Source: Cymbidium sinense
Taxonomy: Eukaryota > Streptophyta > Magnoliopsida > Asparagales > Orchidaceae
Reading direction: 5' to 3'
DNA length: 64,000 nucleotides
Assembly (NCBI GenBank): GCA_021442155.1
Contig: CM038218.1
Span: 58,680,268-58,744,267 of the forward strand
The translations under genes and the position numbers were made by a program. Shown here in pieces: positions 63,154 through 64,000 of this stretch. Every line of letters starts with the position of its first letter. The first letter of the stretch is position 1. The notes beneath the pieces were generated by a model. The model ran no database searches and had not been told where the DNA came from. It was given only the letters and a program-made list of their open reading frames with translations.

Positions 63154-64000
63154 ATGGATCCGGAGGATCTTAGGTCAGTGCTGAGAACGACGGGCGTGGA
63201 TCTATGGACGCTGATCGAGACGGCGATCGCCGTCGCCGCTGCGGAGCACGGGAGGGAGCTGAAGGCGCGCAGAGACGGGATCGTGGAGAAGCTCTACTCT
63301 CTGGCGGATGGCCGTTGTCAGAACTGTGATGGGAAGATGGCGGCGTTGCGATCGAAGGAGAGCAGTAGCCCCGCGGGCAAACGCTGGCCGTCGAAGGGGA
63401 AAGAAGAAGAGGTAGGAGAGCATGAGGAAGAGGAAGAGGATGAAGAGGGAGAAAGGGATTATCGTGCTATTGATGACGAGCAGAGCAAGATTCTCGCCAT
63501 CAAGGATTTCCTCGATGATCCCGATCAGGTTTGGTAAAGATAACTTGTCTTGCTATTAGCTCATGTCTGTTTTGGTTATGGGTTTTGTCAATTTGCTGAG
63601 GAATTTCGTCGAACAGTCTGAGGATTCTCTGGTTAGCCTGCTGCAGAATCTCGCCGACATGGATATCACCTTCAAAGCTCTCAAGGTACCCGTTGTATGA
63701 GTCCAGAAAATCAGTTAAATCACTTTCCTGGTCGTCTCTTTTCACACATATATATTTTTCTCTTTCGAATCAGGAAACCGATATCGGTAGGCATGTGAAT
63801 GGTCTGCGGAAGCATCCGTCAACAGAAGTAAAAAGACTTGTAAAGCAGCTCGTCAGGTGAGGGCATCAAATTGACTTCCATTCTTTCACTGATACTGAAG
63901 TGTTCTCATCGAAACTAACTTAAAATCCTCTGCAGAAAGTGGAAGGAGACTGTTGACGAGTGGGTGAAATTGAATTCGGCGAACGATTCCTCGTCCCCTG
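63154..64000 (+). CDS. MED26: Mediator subunit 26-like protein, TFIIS N-terminal (LW) domain; 3' end beyond window
   Basis: Spliced gene; four exons visible: 63,154-63,528, 63,617-63,685, 63,774-63,856 and 63,936 to the window edge, all with GT...AG introns of 79-88 bp. Joined, they give 197 residues without a stop. The N-terminus [18 protein letters not shown] and the [15 protein letters not shown] motif (about residues 37-51) are typical of plant MED26b/c-type proteins. An acidic Glu-rich linker follows (about 86-105), then the TFIIS N-terminal/LW domain (about 111-186), with [25 protein letters not shown], the [10 protein letters not shown] motif, [19 protein letters not shown]. In Mediator this domain contacts transcription and elongation factors in the nucleus; plant MED26 paralogues exist, so the exact member is open. 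Start chosen at the first ATG in frame with the domain; exon junctions fall at phases 0, 0 and 2. Family usual length is roughly 350-450 residues, so about half is missing. Confidence 0.93.

Noticed and set aside
63202..63745. Minus-strand ORFs opposite the MED26-like exons
   Set aside because: Shadows of the GC-rich exon 1 and of exon 2; the plus strand has the protein domain and consistent splice sites.

Overview
This window is plant nuclear DNA, almost certainly from a monocot. The one intact host gene (63,154 to the right edge) has a very GC-rich first exon in an AT-rich, CpG-poor background, GT-AG introns, and encodes a plant MED26-type Mediator subunit. A palm or related commelinid is my best guess, but the species is not proven. 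The gene runs off the right edge. Nearly everything else is transposable-element DNA or its decay products.

From 1 to 46,677 the window is a nest of at least seven copies (called M1 to M7 here) of one large, non-coding repeat, in both orientations. M1 (+, 1-6,524), M2 (-, 6,525-about 13,290), M3 (+, about 13,637-20,903), M4 (+, about 20,947-28,472), M5 (-, 29,361-37,623, both ends present, 8.26 kb), M6 (+, about 39,726-46,105) and M7 (-, end fragment, 46,106-46,677). The ends of the complete copy are TGTTGACCTCA and TGAGGTCAACA. On the minus strand a G-run resembling a polypurine tract (TTGGGGGGCATT) sits immediately upstream of M5, and a degenerate tandem-repeat region lies beyond it. The best reading is that the repeat is an exceptionally long (about 8 kb) LTR of a Ty3/gypsy-like element, seen mostly as LTR copies without internal coding regions. 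Each copy has the same modular order: a variable hairpin, an A/T-rich part with a CTT tract, a small GC/CpG-rich core, two conserved perfect hairpins, a dense field of TTGACC/GGTCAA hexamers, an approximately 180-bp tandem array of variable copy number, and the terminus.

Smaller insertions are visible. Two RTE-clade LINE 3' ends occur at 11,705-12,140 (inside M2) and 47,262-47,563. Related MITEs lie at 46,678-46,870, 48,958-49,232 and 54,052-54,172. A complete 4.96-kb Mutator-like element (49,992-54,951) has roughly 70-bp terminal inverted repeats and a perfect 9-bp target duplication (CCCGATCAC), but its transposase is riddled with stops and frameshifts. A badly decayed Ty3/gypsy RNase H-integrase fragment lies on the minus strand at about 58,750-60,800, and a GGTTT-rich inverted-repeat element at 61,755-62,243.

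There is no operon-like organisation and no CRISPR, rRNA or convincing tRNA gene. The functional content is the MED26 gene at the right edge; the scientific interest is the giant modular LTR family, its conserved hairpins and W-box-like field, and the large inverted repeats its copies create.
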